Assembly: GCA_051646055.1 (NCBI GenBank) | Contig: JBOFCM010000169.1 | Span: forward strand, 1 to 64,000 | Direction: 5' to 3' | Source: JAGNZR01 sp051646055 | GTDB taxonomy: Bacteria > Fusobacteriota > Fusobacteriia > Fusobacteriales > Fusobacteriaceae | Length of the DNA: 64,000 bases | Shown here: positions 52,778 to 61,273 of the stretch, piece by piece | Layout of the letters: each line of letters begins with the position of its first letter | How positions within the stretch are numbered: the first letter of the stretch is position 1 | The notes under the pieces: generated by a model | Told to the model about the DNA's origin: nothing | Seen by the model: only the letters and a program-made list of their open reading frames with translations | The model's database searches: none | Made by a program: the position numbers and the translations under genes

Positions 52778-54106
52778 TTATAATATGTATTTATCTAAAT
52801 TTTCCTCTTCATATTCATTTTTAAAAACTTTAGAAACGTATTTTCTGTCTATTGTTATTTTTTTCATCTCTTCATAAGGGGCTTCAAACATCACCTGACG
52901 AAGAAGGTTTTCCAGTATCATATGCAGTCTTCTAGCTCCTACATTTTCAATTTTATCATTAAATCTTATAGCCAGTTCTGCTATCTCATCTATTCCTGAC
53001 TTTTGAAATTTTAACTGTACATTGTCTTGAATCAACATAGTTTCATACTGCTCCAGAAGATTATACTTTACCTGAGTAAGAATTTTCACAAAATCCTCTT
53101 TTTGAAGGTTTTCCAATTTTACCTTAACCGGAAATCTTCCCTGAAGTTCGGGCATAATATCGCTTGGTGATGACTGCGAAAAAGCTCCAGCAGCTATAAA
53201 AAGTATATGATCAGTTTTTATAGGACCGAACTTTGTAATCACTGTGCACCCTTCAACTATCGGAAGAATATCTCTCTGAACTCCCTGTCTTGAAACCTCT
53301 CCTCTGCTGCTATCTTCTCTTTCTACAATCTTATCTATTTCATCTATAAATACTATTCCATCTTCCTGTACTCTTTCTACCACTTCAGATATAATATCTT
53401 CTCCAGCAATGGTCTGTTCTACCTCTTCATTAAGAATATGGTTAATTGCTGATGATATTTTCATCTTAACAGTTTTCTGACCTCTATCTCCTAAATTTTT
53501 CATACTCCCCATTATATTGCTCAGAATATTTTCTACATCTTCAGGTTCGTTTCCACCAATTACCTCTATAACATGTGGATTTTCATTTTCTTTTTCCGTT
53601 TTAGTGACCTCTATCTCCTCATTATCGTGAACTCCTGCTTCTATCTCTTTTATAATTTTTTCTTTTTCAGCATCATTAAGGGTATCATAGGGTTTATAAA
53701 TTTTAGCTATTCTCTCTAAAGCTAGAGAATATTTCTCCTTTTTTAATATCTCTATTCTCTCTTCTCTTACTTGCTTATGGGCTATGTTGGCTAAATCTTT
53801 TATAATACTTTCCACATCATTTCCAACATAACCAATCTCTGTGTATTTTGTGGCTTCTACCTTTATAAAAGGTGCCCGAGCAATTTTGGCAAGCCTTCTG
53901 GCTATTTCGGTTTTCCCCACTCCTGTACTTCCGATAAGAATAATATTTTTCGGGGTAATCTCGCTTCTCATTTCATTATCTTCTATATTTTTTCTTCTAT
54001 GCCTGTTTCTCAAAGAAATTGCTACGCTTTTTTTTGCTTCATCTTGAGAAATAATATATCGGTCTAACTCTTCCACTATTTTTTTAGGGGTTAAATCTTC
54101 TTTCAT
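52778..54106 (-). CDS. hslU: HslU, ATPase of the HslUV protease
   Basis: AAA+ unfoldase that feeds the HslV peptidase. 442 residues: LTPKKIVEELDRYIISQDEAKKSVAISLRNRHRR at the N-terminus, Walker A GSTGVGKTEIARRLA, an intermediate (I) domain about 110-230, Walker B GIVFIDEIDKI and the sensor region. The C-terminus LDKYIL matches the tail that docks into HslV. Start is ATG 54106 with AGGAGG five bases upstream; the reading to 54154 would include a terminator stem. hslV is not next to it, which is unusual. Confidence 0.95.
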   Translation of the reverse strand: MKEDLTPKKIVEELDRYIISQDEAKKSVAISLRNRHRRKNIEDNEMRSEITPKNIILIGSTGVGKTEIARRLAKIARAPFIKVEATKYTEIGYVGNDVESIIKDLANIAHKQVREERIEILKKEKYSLALERIAKIYKPYDTLNDAEKEKIIKEIEAGVHDNEEIEVTKTEKENENPHVIEVIGGNEPEDVENILSNIMGSMKNLGDRGQKTVKMKISSAINHILNEEVEQTIAGEDIISEVVERVQEDGIVFIDEIDKIVEREDSSRGEVSRQGVQRDILPIVEGCTVITKFGPIKTDHILFIAAGAFSQSSPSDIMPELQGRFPVKVKLENLQKEDFVKILTQVKYNLLEQYETMLIQDNVQLKFQKSGIDEIAELAIRFNDKIENVGARRLHMILENLLRQVMFEAPYEEMKKITIDRKYVSKVFKNEYEEENLDKYIL

Positions 54107-54127
54107 ATCTGCCTCCTGTCCTCTATC

Positions 54128-54162
54128 AAAAAGATTCCCACCTGAAAAATTCAAGGTGGGAA
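54128..54162 (-). terminator. Terminator or attenuator between rdgB and hslU
   Basis: Minus strand TTCCCACCT (54162-54154) and AGGTGGGAA (54143-54135) form a 9-bp stem with a ten-base loop followed by TCTTTTTG. It starts 5 bases after the rdgB stop. Only about 20 bases remain before the hslU ribosome site, so hslU, smc and later genes may depend on partial read-through. Confidence 0.8.
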
Positions 54163-54166
54163 AATC

Positions 54167-54751
54167 CTAGTTCAATATATTTTTAATTTCTTTTTTCATT
54201 TCTTTTAAAGCTAGGGCTCTGTGGCTAATCTCTCTTTTTACTTCAGGAATCTCTGCTAGAGTTTTTCCATATTCCTTAAGATAAAAATGAGGATCGTAAC
54301 CAAAACCATCTTTCCCCCTTGGAATATCCATAACCTCTCCTTCCAACTCCCCACGGAAGCAATGATATTCTCCATTCGGTTTAGCGATAGTTATCACAGC
54401 CACAAACTTAGCTTTTCTATTAGGAACACATCTCATAAGCTCAACTAGTTTTCTGTTATTGCTTTCATCCGTGGCCTCTTCTCCTGAAAATCTTGCAGAG
54501 TAGATTCCAGGAGCTCCCTGAAGAGCCTCCACACACAGCCCCGAATCATCAGCAATAGTTACCATATTGAGATATTTTGCTATCTCGATAGCTTTTTTAG
54601 CTGAATTTTCTTCAAATGTTTTCCCATCCTCTATAACATCTGGAATCTCAACTCCGTCTTTAATTGATAATATTTCTATATCCAGATCATTCAGGACATC
54701 TTTTATCTCATCTATCTTTTTTTTGTTTCCAGTAGCTAAAAATATTTTCAT
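54167..54751 (-). CDS. rdgB: dITP/XTP pyrophosphatase (RdgB/HAM1)
   Basis: Removes non-canonical purine triphosphates before they enter DNA or RNA. 194 residues. Conserved blocks: LATGNKKKIDEI, FEENSAKKA, ADDSGLCVEALQGAPGIYSARFSG, GKDGFGYDPHFYL and SHRALALKEM. It starts 3 bases after rph ends, an rph-rdgB pairing common in bacteria. Confidence 0.96.
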   Translation of the reverse strand: MKIFLATGNKKKIDEIKDVLNDLDIEILSIKDGVEIPDVIEDGKTFEENSAKKAIEIAKYLNMVTIADDSGLCVEALQGAPGIYSARFSGEEATDESNNRKLVELMRCVPNRKAKFVAVITIAKPNGEYHCFRGELEGEVMDIPRGKDGFGYDPHFYLKEYGKTLAEIPEVKREISHRALALKEMKKEIKNILN

Positions 54752-54753
54752 AA

Positions 54754-55470
54754 TTACTCACCTATTATAGAATTCTGGATTTGAATAATATCTTCTATTC
54801 CCTTTTCAGCAAGATCTAAAAGTAGATTCAGCTCTTTTCTTGTATATGTAGCTTCTTCTCCAGTTCCTTGAACCTCTACATATTCACCTTTTCCATTCAT
54901 TATTATATTCATGTCTACAGCGGCCTCAGAGTCCTCTGAATAGTCTAAATCCAATAAAGGTGTGCCGTTCACTATTCCAACGCTTATTGCAGCCACATTA
55001 GAAATCAGAGGGTTCACTTGAAGAAGTCCTTTATCCATAAGTTTTTTTACCGCAAGGGCAAGAGCTATATATCCTCCAGTTATGGATGTTGTTCTTGTCC
55101 CTCCATCAGCTTGAATAACATCACAGTCTATAGTAACTGTTCTCTCTCCCAGCTTCTCTAAATCTATTGCAGCTCTTAATGCTCTTCCTATAAGTCTCTG
55201 AATCTCCATAGTTCTACCACCAAGTTTTCCTTTGGCAGCCTCTCTCTGAGTTCTTTCTCCAGTAGCACGAGGCAACATACTATATTCTGCAGTAAGCCAA
55301 CCTTTTCCTTTGTTTTTTAGAAACATCGGAACTTTCTCTATTACTGTAGCAGTACATATAACTTTGGTATTTCCTACCTCTATTAGTACAGATCCTTCTG
55401 CATGAATATTAAAATCCTTTGTAATTTTTATCTCTCTTAAAACATCTACAGCTCTATTACTATTTCTCAT
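54754..55470 (-). CDS. rph: Ribonuclease PH
   Basis: Phosphate-dependent 3'-5' exoribonuclease that trims tRNA 3' ends. 238 residues, the family norm. Blocks visible are VICTATVIEKVPMFLKNKGKGWLTAEYSMLPRAT, QRLIGRALRAAIDLEKLGERTVTIDCDVIQADGGTRTTSITGG and DLDYSEDSEAAVDMNIIM. It follows the MsbA-type transporter by 16 bases and precedes rdgB. Confidence 0.97.
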   Translation of the reverse strand: MRNSNRAVDVLREIKITKDFNIHAEGSVLIEVGNTKVICTATVIEKVPMFLKNKGKGWLTAEYSMLPRATGERTQREAAKGKLGGRTMEIQRLIGRALRAAIDLEKLGERTVTIDCDVIQADGGTRTTSITGGYIALALAVKKLMDKGLLQVNPLISNVAAISVGIVNGTPLLDLDYSEDSEAAVDMNIIMNGKGEYVEVQGTGEEATYTRKELNLLLDLAEKGIEDIIQIQNSIIGE

Positions 55471-55485
55471 TTTTCCTCCATTTTT

Positions 55486-57291
55486 TTATGCCAGAACAAG
55501 TTTTTCCTCTCTTAGAATCGCTTTTTCTGAACTTTCTTTTTCCGATTTATCTCCAAACTGTATATCGTAAAGCTTCTTATAAACTCCATTTTTTTCTAAA
55601 AGCTGAGAATGTGTCCCAAGTTCCACAATTTCTCCATTCTCCATAACTACAATTTTATCCGCATTTATTATTGTGGATAATCTATGAGCTATGACAAAAG
55701 TCGTTCTGTTTTCCATTAGATTATCTAGAGCTTTTTGGACTAACCTTTCAGATTCAGTATCTAGAGCTGAGGTAGCTTCATCCAGTATCATTATCTCTGG
55801 ATTTTGAATAAGAGCACGAGCAATGGCAATTCTCTGTTTTTGTCCACCAGATAACAAAACCCCCCGTTCTCCCACTTCAGTTTCAAATCCTTGAGGAAGT
55901 TCTTTTATAAATTCGTAGGCATTGGCCATTTTCGCAGCTCTTTCTACCTCTTCATCCGATATATATTCCTTTCCAAATTTCAGATTTTCTTTGATTGTTC
56001 CACTGAAAAGGAAAGTTTCCTGCGGCACTATTCCTATGTGATTTCTATACTCTTTCAAAGAATAGTTTTTTATATCTGTACCGTTAATTTTTATTGCACC
56101 AGTGGTAGCCTCATAAAATCTTGGAATCATGTTTACAAGAGTTGTTTTTCCACTTCCACTTTTTCCCACTAGGGCTATAACTTCTCCACGGTTTATTTGG
56201 ATATTAAGATTTTTAAGTATTTCCCGTTCAGAGTCTTCATACTTAAAAGTAAGATTTTCAATAGTTATTTCATGGACATTCTGGAACATCTCTGTTTTAT
56301 CTCCATAATAATCTATTTCCACAGGCACATCCATTATCTCTATGACTCTGTCTGCAGAGGGAAGTGCTTCCTGAATACTGTTATTTTTATCTATAAGCCT
56401 TTTTAATGGCTGCTGCATAAGCCCCACTGCTGTGACAAAGGATACCAAATCTCCCGCTGTCATTTGACCTTTTATAATCTGATATCCTCCGTAGAGAGCT
56501 ACAAGCGCTATCATAAATGTTGCCATCAGCTCATTTATAGGAGAAACTTTCGCTTTAATTTTTCTACTTTTATAGGATTTTTCAAACTCTTCATAACTTA
56601 TTTTATCATATTTTCCCATTATCATATCAGTTCTGTTAAAGGCTTTAATAACCTGAATTCCTGAAAGAGCTTCTTGAATAAAAGCTCCTACCTCTCCTGC
56701 ACTGTCCTGTCTAATTCTACCAGCTTTTCTTATTTTTTTGGTATATTTTTTTACCATCCCACCTATAAGTGGCAAGATAATAATAGATATAAGAGATAGC
56801 TTCACATCTACTTGAAACATTCTGAAAATGAGTGCCAAAACAGCTATTGCCTCTTTTAGCATATCAAAAAGCATAAACCCAATTTGTCCCAAAGATGCTG
56901 AGTCCCCTGTAAGTCTAGTCATTATATCTCCCAGCTTATTTTTTTTATAATAAGCCAATGGCAAGTTCTGAAGTTGCTTGAAAATGTCTAATCTTATCTC
57001 TCTTCTTATAGTTTCTGTAACATAACTTGAAGAAATTTGAGCATAATAATTTGATACTACTTTCACTATTGTTGTTACCAATATGGCAACTATGACCATG
57101 ATCATCTTTTTTTCATTTTTTTCTATAAAAACGTCATCTATAAGATATTTGCTCAGCCATGCAGGCAAAGCTCCCGCTACAGAAGTAAGTGTAGACAGAA
57201 TTACAACTCCTATCATCGCCCATTTATATCTGAAGCTATAATGTAAAAAGCTATTTAAAGATCTATTTTTAAATAGTTTATATTTTTCCAT
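55486..57291 (-). CDS. msbA: ABC exporter, MsbA-type (lipid A flippase candidate)
   Basis: 601 residues: six membrane helices (about 20-320) and a nucleotide-binding domain with Walker A GKSGSGKTTLV, Q-loop GIVPQETFLFSGT, signature LLSGGQKQRIAIARAL, Walker B IMILDEATSALD and switch His IAHRLSTI. It works as a homodimer. Directly after lpxB and in the lipid A operon, so flipping of the lipid A core at the inner membrane is likely; other lipid or drug export cannot be excluded. I use ATG 57291 because GAGGA is eight bases before; ATG 57297 has too little spacing. It overlaps lpxB. Confidence 0.9.
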   Translation of the reverse strand: MEKYKLFKNRSLNSFLHYSFRYKWAMIGVVILSTLTSVAGALPAWLSKYLIDDVFIEKNEKKMIMVIVAILVTTIVKVVSNYYAQISSSYVTETIRREIRLDIFKQLQNLPLAYYKKNKLGDIMTRLTGDSASLGQIGFMLFDMLKEAIAVLALIFRMFQVDVKLSLISIIILPLIGGMVKKYTKKIRKAGRIRQDSAGEVGAFIQEALSGIQVIKAFNRTDMIMGKYDKISYEEFEKSYKSRKIKAKVSPINELMATFMIALVALYGGYQIIKGQMTAGDLVSFVTAVGLMQQPLKRLIDKNNSIQEALPSADRVIEIMDVPVEIDYYGDKTEMFQNVHEITIENLTFKYEDSEREILKNLNIQINRGEVIALVGKSGSGKTTLVNMIPRFYEATTGAIKINGTDIKNYSLKEYRNHIGIVPQETFLFSGTIKENLKFGKEYISDEEVERAAKMANAYEFIKELPQGFETEVGERGVLLSGGQKQRIAIARALIQNPEIMILDEATSALDTESERLVQKALDNLMENRTTFVIAHRLSTIINADKIVVMENGEIVELGTHSQLLEKNGVYKKLYDIQFGDKSEKESSEKAILREEKLVLA

Positions 57292-58369
57292 CCTCATGTC
57301 CTCTCAATATGAATTCTCCATATTTGTCTAAAATATTTTTTCCAGAAAGAGCATCTCTAACCTTCTGAATTTCATTATTAACTTTTTCTTTATTATCTAA
57401 AATTCTATTGACTGCCAACTTTATCTCTTTAGGATTACATTCTCTTTGGAGAAGTTCCGGAAATACCTCTCTTCCCAAAACTAAATTTGGCAGAGATACA
57501 TATGTAAATTTTATAAAAAGTCTAGCTATGAGCTCATTTAGAATAGAGGTTTTATAGACCACAACAGTAGGAATTCCCATGAGAGCCAATTCCAAAGTTA
57601 CAGTCCCCGAGGTAGCCACTGCTACTTCTGATTTTTTCACACAATTCTTAAGAGATCCCTCCAGTTCTACTTTTAAATTTTTATGTCTTTTCAGGTCTCC
57701 TTTTATCCACTTAAGATGATCTCGATTAGAAAGTTTTAGTATGAATTTTTTTTCAGGACTTATTTCCATATATTTTTCCATAATTGGAAAAATTGACTCT
57801 ACCTCCTGTTTTCGGCTCCCTGGAAGGAGTAGTACACAATCTCCAGTTCTCTCTTGATAATGATATTTCTCATAAAAAGGATTTCCATAATAAACCGCAT
57901 TCACTTCATATTTTTTATAAAACTCTACTTCCCAAGGAAATATCACAATTATATGGTCAGCCAATTTTAGTTTTTCTATTCTTTTTTCTCCCCATACCCA
58001 AAGCTTTGGTGGTATATAATAGTAAATTTTTACTCTAGGAGCTTCTTTTTTCAATAACTCCATGAATTTAAGATTGAATCCCCCATAATCCACGAGTATT
58101 ACTTTTTCTATATGTTCTTTCTTTATAAAATCTACATACTCTCTGGCCTTTCTTTTTAGAAAACTATATTTTTTCACTACCTCTACAAATCCCATTATAG
58201 CCAAATCATCTATATTCTGTATAATATTTACTCCAGCTTCTCCACTATGCTTTCCAGCCACTCCGAAAAATTTACATTTAGGGTCCAGTTTAGAAATACT
58301 TTTTACTATATATGAAAGATGAAGATCTCCTGATACCTCTCCTGTGGAAACAAAAAATTTATTATCCAT
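57278..58369 (-). CDS. lpxB: Lipid-A-disaccharide synthase LpxB
   Basis: Glycosyltransferase that joins lipid X to UDP-diacylglucosamine. 363 residues. N-terminal FFVSTGEVSGDLHLSYIV, then GVAGKHSGEAG, IMGFVEVVKK, LLPGSRKQEVESIFPIM and ATSGTVTLELALMGIPTVVVYK. Follows lpxI after 2 bases. Its two substrates come from the genes just upstream (lpxA, lpxC, lpxI). Confidence 0.97.
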   Translation of the reverse strand: MDNKFFVSTGEVSGDLHLSYIVKSISKLDPKCKFFGVAGKHSGEAGVNIIQNIDDLAIMGFVEVVKKYSFLKRKAREYVDFIKKEHIEKVILVDYGGFNLKFMELLKKEAPRVKIYYYIPPKLWVWGEKRIEKLKLADHIIVIFPWEVEFYKKYEVNAVYYGNPFYEKYHYQERTGDCVLLLPGSRKQEVESIFPIMEKYMEISPEKKFILKLSNRDHLKWIKGDLKRHKNLKVELEGSLKNCVKKSEVAVATSGTVTLELALMGIPTVVVYKTSILNELIARLFIKFTYVSLPNLVLGREVFPELLQRECNPKEIKLAVNRILDNKEKVNNEIQKVRDALSGKNILDKYGEFILRGHEDGKI

Positions 58370-58371
58370 AA

Positions 58372-59169
58372 CTACTCACCCACTATAAACATATTATTTT
58401 TTTCCGCCAAGGATATGCATTCATCTCTATTGAGGAAAAGCATTTTTCCTGCTTCTCCTACTATACCCTTTGCTCCTATTTCCACAAGATTTTTTAAGGT
58501 ATCTATTCCTATCGCGGGAATATCTACCCTCATATCTTGCTGAGGTCTGGCCATTTTCACCAATACGGTTCCCTTTCCTGCCAAACTTCCGCCTCTTTGA
58601 ATCATTTTATCAGTTCCTTCTATCCCCTCCAAAGCTATCACAGATTCATCTTTACATAGCACCGACTGACCCGCATCCACTTTACTTAGAGCTTTAGCAG
58701 CTTCTCTTCCAATTTTGATAGTTTTCAGATCTTCTTTAGAAGGATATATAGATGTATAATTTTTTTTCTCAAACATCATATTTTTCAAAAGATAGTTCTG
58801 AGGAAGAACTTTAATTCCATTTAATTTAAAAAAAAGAATAACTCCAAAAAGGAGAGTTTCATCTTTCCTGTCTGGCAGTTTTTTCAGAAGCTCCTCTCCA
58901 AATTTGTCCAATTTCATCTCTTTGAATAGTAGCTCTTTCTCTACCTTTCCCAATAAAACAATTTTTTTTATATCTCTTATGAGGAGGTATTTCACAATAC
59001 TGCCAACCTCTCCAATATTAAACTGGGTATATCTGTCATGTCTTTTTATTTCTTCATCTACGCTTTCAAAAAGTCCTATGGGGTATATCTCTAATTTTTT
59101 TTCTTTAGCTTCCTGGATAAAGTATAAGGGTAATTTCCCATTACCTATTATAATTCCTACTTTTTCCAT
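58372..59169 (-). CDS. lpxI: UDP-2,3-diacylglucosamine pyrophosphatase LpxI
   Basis: Splits UDP-2,3-diacylglucosamine to lipid X and UMP, the step done by LpxH in Enterobacteria. 265 residues of the LpxI (DUF1009) type: N-terminal GIIIGNGKLPLYFIQEAKEK, then LDAGQSVL-type SKVDAGQSVLCKDESVIALEGIEGTD, KMARPQQDMRVDIPAIGIDT and a C-terminal GIVGEAGKMLFL. It overlaps lpxA by one base and sits in the order lpxC-fabZ-lpxA-lpxI-lpxB. Confidence 0.96.
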   Translation of the reverse strand: MEKVGIIIGNGKLPLYFIQEAKEKKLEIYPIGLFESVDEEIKRHDRYTQFNIGEVGSIVKYLLIRDIKKIVLLGKVEKELLFKEMKLDKFGEELLKKLPDRKDETLLFGVILFFKLNGIKVLPQNYLLKNMMFEKKNYTSIYPSKEDLKTIKIGREAAKALSKVDAGQSVLCKDESVIALEGIEGTDKMIQRGGSLAGKGTVLVKMARPQQDMRVDIPAIGIDTLKNLVEIGAKGIVGEAGKMLFLNRDECISLAEKNNMFIVGE

Positions 59170-59948
59170 TATCTAGCTAACCCCCTATTTTTGGTACTTA
59201 TTGCTATAAAATCCAGTATTATTCTTATGTTTTTATCCTGAGAATAATCCCTTTCCAGCTGGGCTATTACCTCTTTTAAAGGAAGTTTTGACCTGAAAAT
59301 AAGTTTATAGGCAGCCTTTATATTGGCCATCTCCTCTGAGGAGAAACCTTTTCTCTTAAGTCCTGTCACATTTAGAGTTCTGACCTCTGCCTTATTCCCC
59401 TCTGCCAGCATAAATGGACATATATCCTGATTTATAGCACTTGCTCCTCCAGTCATGGAATATGCCCCCACTCTGCAGAACTGATGAACAGGAGTTAATC
59501 CTCCTATTATAGCGAAATCTTCCACCACCACGTGTCCTGCTAAAGTCACATTATTGGCAAGAATACAGTTATTTCCAACTATTACATCATGAGCAACATG
59601 GACGTAAGCCATAAGGAGATTATTATTTCCTATTCTCGTTTCCCACCTGTCATCGGTTCCCCTGTGTATAGTAACAAATTCTCTTATCTGATTGTTATTT
59701 CCAATTATCGTTTTTGTAGGTTCATCTCTATATTTCAAATCTTGAGATGCTTTTCCTATTGAAACAAAGGAATAAATTGTATTGTTTTCCCCTATTTCTG
59801 TTATTCCTTCCACCACTATATGGGACTGCAATATAGTATTTTTTCCTATTCTTACATCTTTTCCTACTATGCAGTAGGGTCCTATCTTTACTCCCTCTTC
59901 TATTACTGCCCCATCTTCTATTATGGCAGTTGCATGAATATCTATCAA
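59169..59948 (-). CDS. lpxA: UDP-N-acetylglucosamine acyltransferase LpxA
   Basis: First acyl transfer of lipid A synthesis, from acyl-ACP to the 3-OH of UDP-GlcNAc. 259 residues: a left-handed beta-helix of hexapeptide repeats (for example IHATAIIEDGAVIEEGVKIGPYCIVG, with GNNCILANNVTLAGHVVVED), the catalytic His in the YVHVAHDVIVG block, and a helical C-terminal domain (VTGLKRKGFSSEEMANIKAAYK). It is 14 bases after fabZ. Confidence 0.97.
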   Translation of the reverse strand: MIDIHATAIIEDGAVIEEGVKIGPYCIVGKDVRIGKNTILQSHIVVEGITEIGENNTIYSFVSIGKASQDLKYRDEPTKTIIGNNNQIREFVTIHRGTDDRWETRIGNNNLLMAYVHVAHDVIVGNNCILANNVTLAGHVVVEDFAIIGGLTPVHQFCRVGAYSMTGGASAINQDICPFMLAEGNKAEVRTLNVTGLKRKGFSSEEMANIKAAYKLIFRSKLPLKEVIAQLERDYSQDKNIRIILDFIAISTKNRGLAR

Positions 59949-59962
59949 GATAGATCCTCCTT

Positions 59963-60391
59963 CTACTCTTTGTTAGCTATACTGAAAGTGAAGCTAGCTT
60001 CCGTTACAACTTTCCCGTCTACTTTTGCTACTCCACTAGCTTTCACTATGCTTCCTCTCATTTTATCAACTTTAGCTTCATATACAAGCTGATCTCCTGG
60101 TCTTACAGGATGTTTGAACTTTATATTTTCGAGAGCCGCAAAATACGGAACTTTACCTTCCTGTCCTTCCATTACTAAAACTCCAAGGCACTGTGCCATA
60201 CCTTCAACTATTAGAACTCCTGGCATTATTGGATGACCTGGGAAGTGTCCATTAAAAAATTGCTCGTTTATAGTCACATTTTTTATTCCTTTGATACTTT
60301 TTTCCTCTGAATTTATTTCAAGGATTCTATCCACAAGTAAAAAAGGATATCTGTGTGGTATTCTTTTCATTATTTCCATTATATCTAGCAT
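59963..60391 (-). CDS. fabZ: 3-hydroxyacyl-ACP dehydratase FabZ
   Basis: Dehydrates 3-hydroxyacyl-ACP in fatty acid synthesis, competing with LpxA for hydroxyacyl-ACP, which explains their pairing. 142 residues with a hot-dog fold: IMKRIPHRYPFLLVDRI, the active His in NGHFPGHPIMPGV and the Glu in LIVEGMAQ. Standard length. It follows lpxC by about 34 bases. Confidence 0.97.
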   Translation of the reverse strand: MLDIMEIMKRIPHRYPFLLVDRILEINSEEKSIKGIKNVTINEQFFNGHFPGHPIMPGVLIVEGMAQCLGVLVMEGQEGKVPYFAALENIKFKHPVRPGDQLVYEAKVDKMRGSIVKASGVAKVDGKVVTEASFTFSIANKE

Positions 60392-60425
60392 AAATTCCCC
60401 CTAGCAAATATTTTTTATAAACTTT

Positions 60426-61253
60426 TTATAAACTTTTAAGTTTTTTCCCTAATTCTATATTGATAGCATGGCCTGCTTTTATAGCTATAATGTGCCCTTG
60501 TATAGGTCTATTCAGTACTTTTAAATCTCCTATTATATCCAACATTTTATGCCTTACAAACTCATCTTCATATCTCAAACCACCTGGATTCATTACTCCA
60601 TCAGATTTTATAACTATGGCATTTTCAAGAGTTCCTCCCAAAGCCAAATTATTTTTTTTCAAATACTCTACCTCATAATCAAAACCAAAAGTTCTTGCCC
60701 TAGCTATCTCTTTTTTATAGGTTTCCAAATCTATTTCAAATTCGGCCAATTGAGACTTTAGAAATGTATGTTCAAATCTTATGCCATAAGTTATTTTATA
60801 TCCATCATAAGGAAGTGCTATTACATGTTTATCGCCAACTGTTACAGCTACTGGCTCTAAGATTTTTATAGGCTCTACCGAATCTTCTAATTCTTTAATA
60901 CCCACTTTTTCCATGGTTTCCACAAATTTTATAGCACTTCCATCAGATATAGGGAGTTCATTTCCATCTAGCTCTATGATAAGATCTGTAATCCCCATTA
61001 TATACAATGCAGACAAAAAATGTTCCACAGTATGTACAGCTGCTCCATACTCGTTTTTTATATTTGTTCCTCTTGTCAGATCAAAGGTATTTTCAATATC
61101 CAACTTGATTATATTTTTTCCCTCTTCCAAATCTTTACGTTTAAAGATAATCTCTTTATTTTCCGAAGGTATGAGTTTACATACTATATTTTCTCCCTTA
61201 TGGAGACCTACTCCTTGAAACTCAATCTCTTGTTTAAGAGTTTTTCTCTTCAT
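60426..61253 (-). CDS. lpxC: UDP-3-O-acyl-N-acetylglucosamine deacetylase LpxC
   Basis: Zinc hydrolase performing the committed step of lipid A synthesis. 275 residues. Zinc ligands are visible in AVHTVEHFLSALYIMG and in VRHKMLDIIGDL; the acid-base His is in GHIIAIKAGHAIN. ELPISDGSAIKFVE is the other conserved stretch. It follows uvrD by 20 bases and leads the lpxC-fabZ-lpxA-lpxI-lpxB-msbA run. Confidence 0.97.
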   Translation of the reverse strand: MKRKTLKQEIEFQGVGLHKGENIVCKLIPSENKEIIFKRKDLEEGKNIIKLDIENTFDLTRGTNIKNEYGAAVHTVEHFLSALYIMGITDLIIELDGNELPISDGSAIKFVETMEKVGIKELEDSVEPIKILEPVAVTVGDKHVIALPYDGYKITYGIRFEHTFLKSQLAEFEIDLETYKKEIARARTFGFDYEVEYLKKNNLALGGTLENAIVIKSDGVMNPGGLRYEDEFVRHKMLDIIGDLKVLNRPIQGHIIAIKAGHAINIELGKKLKSL

Positions 61254-61273
61254 TCTTTTTTCCTCCTTGAATT

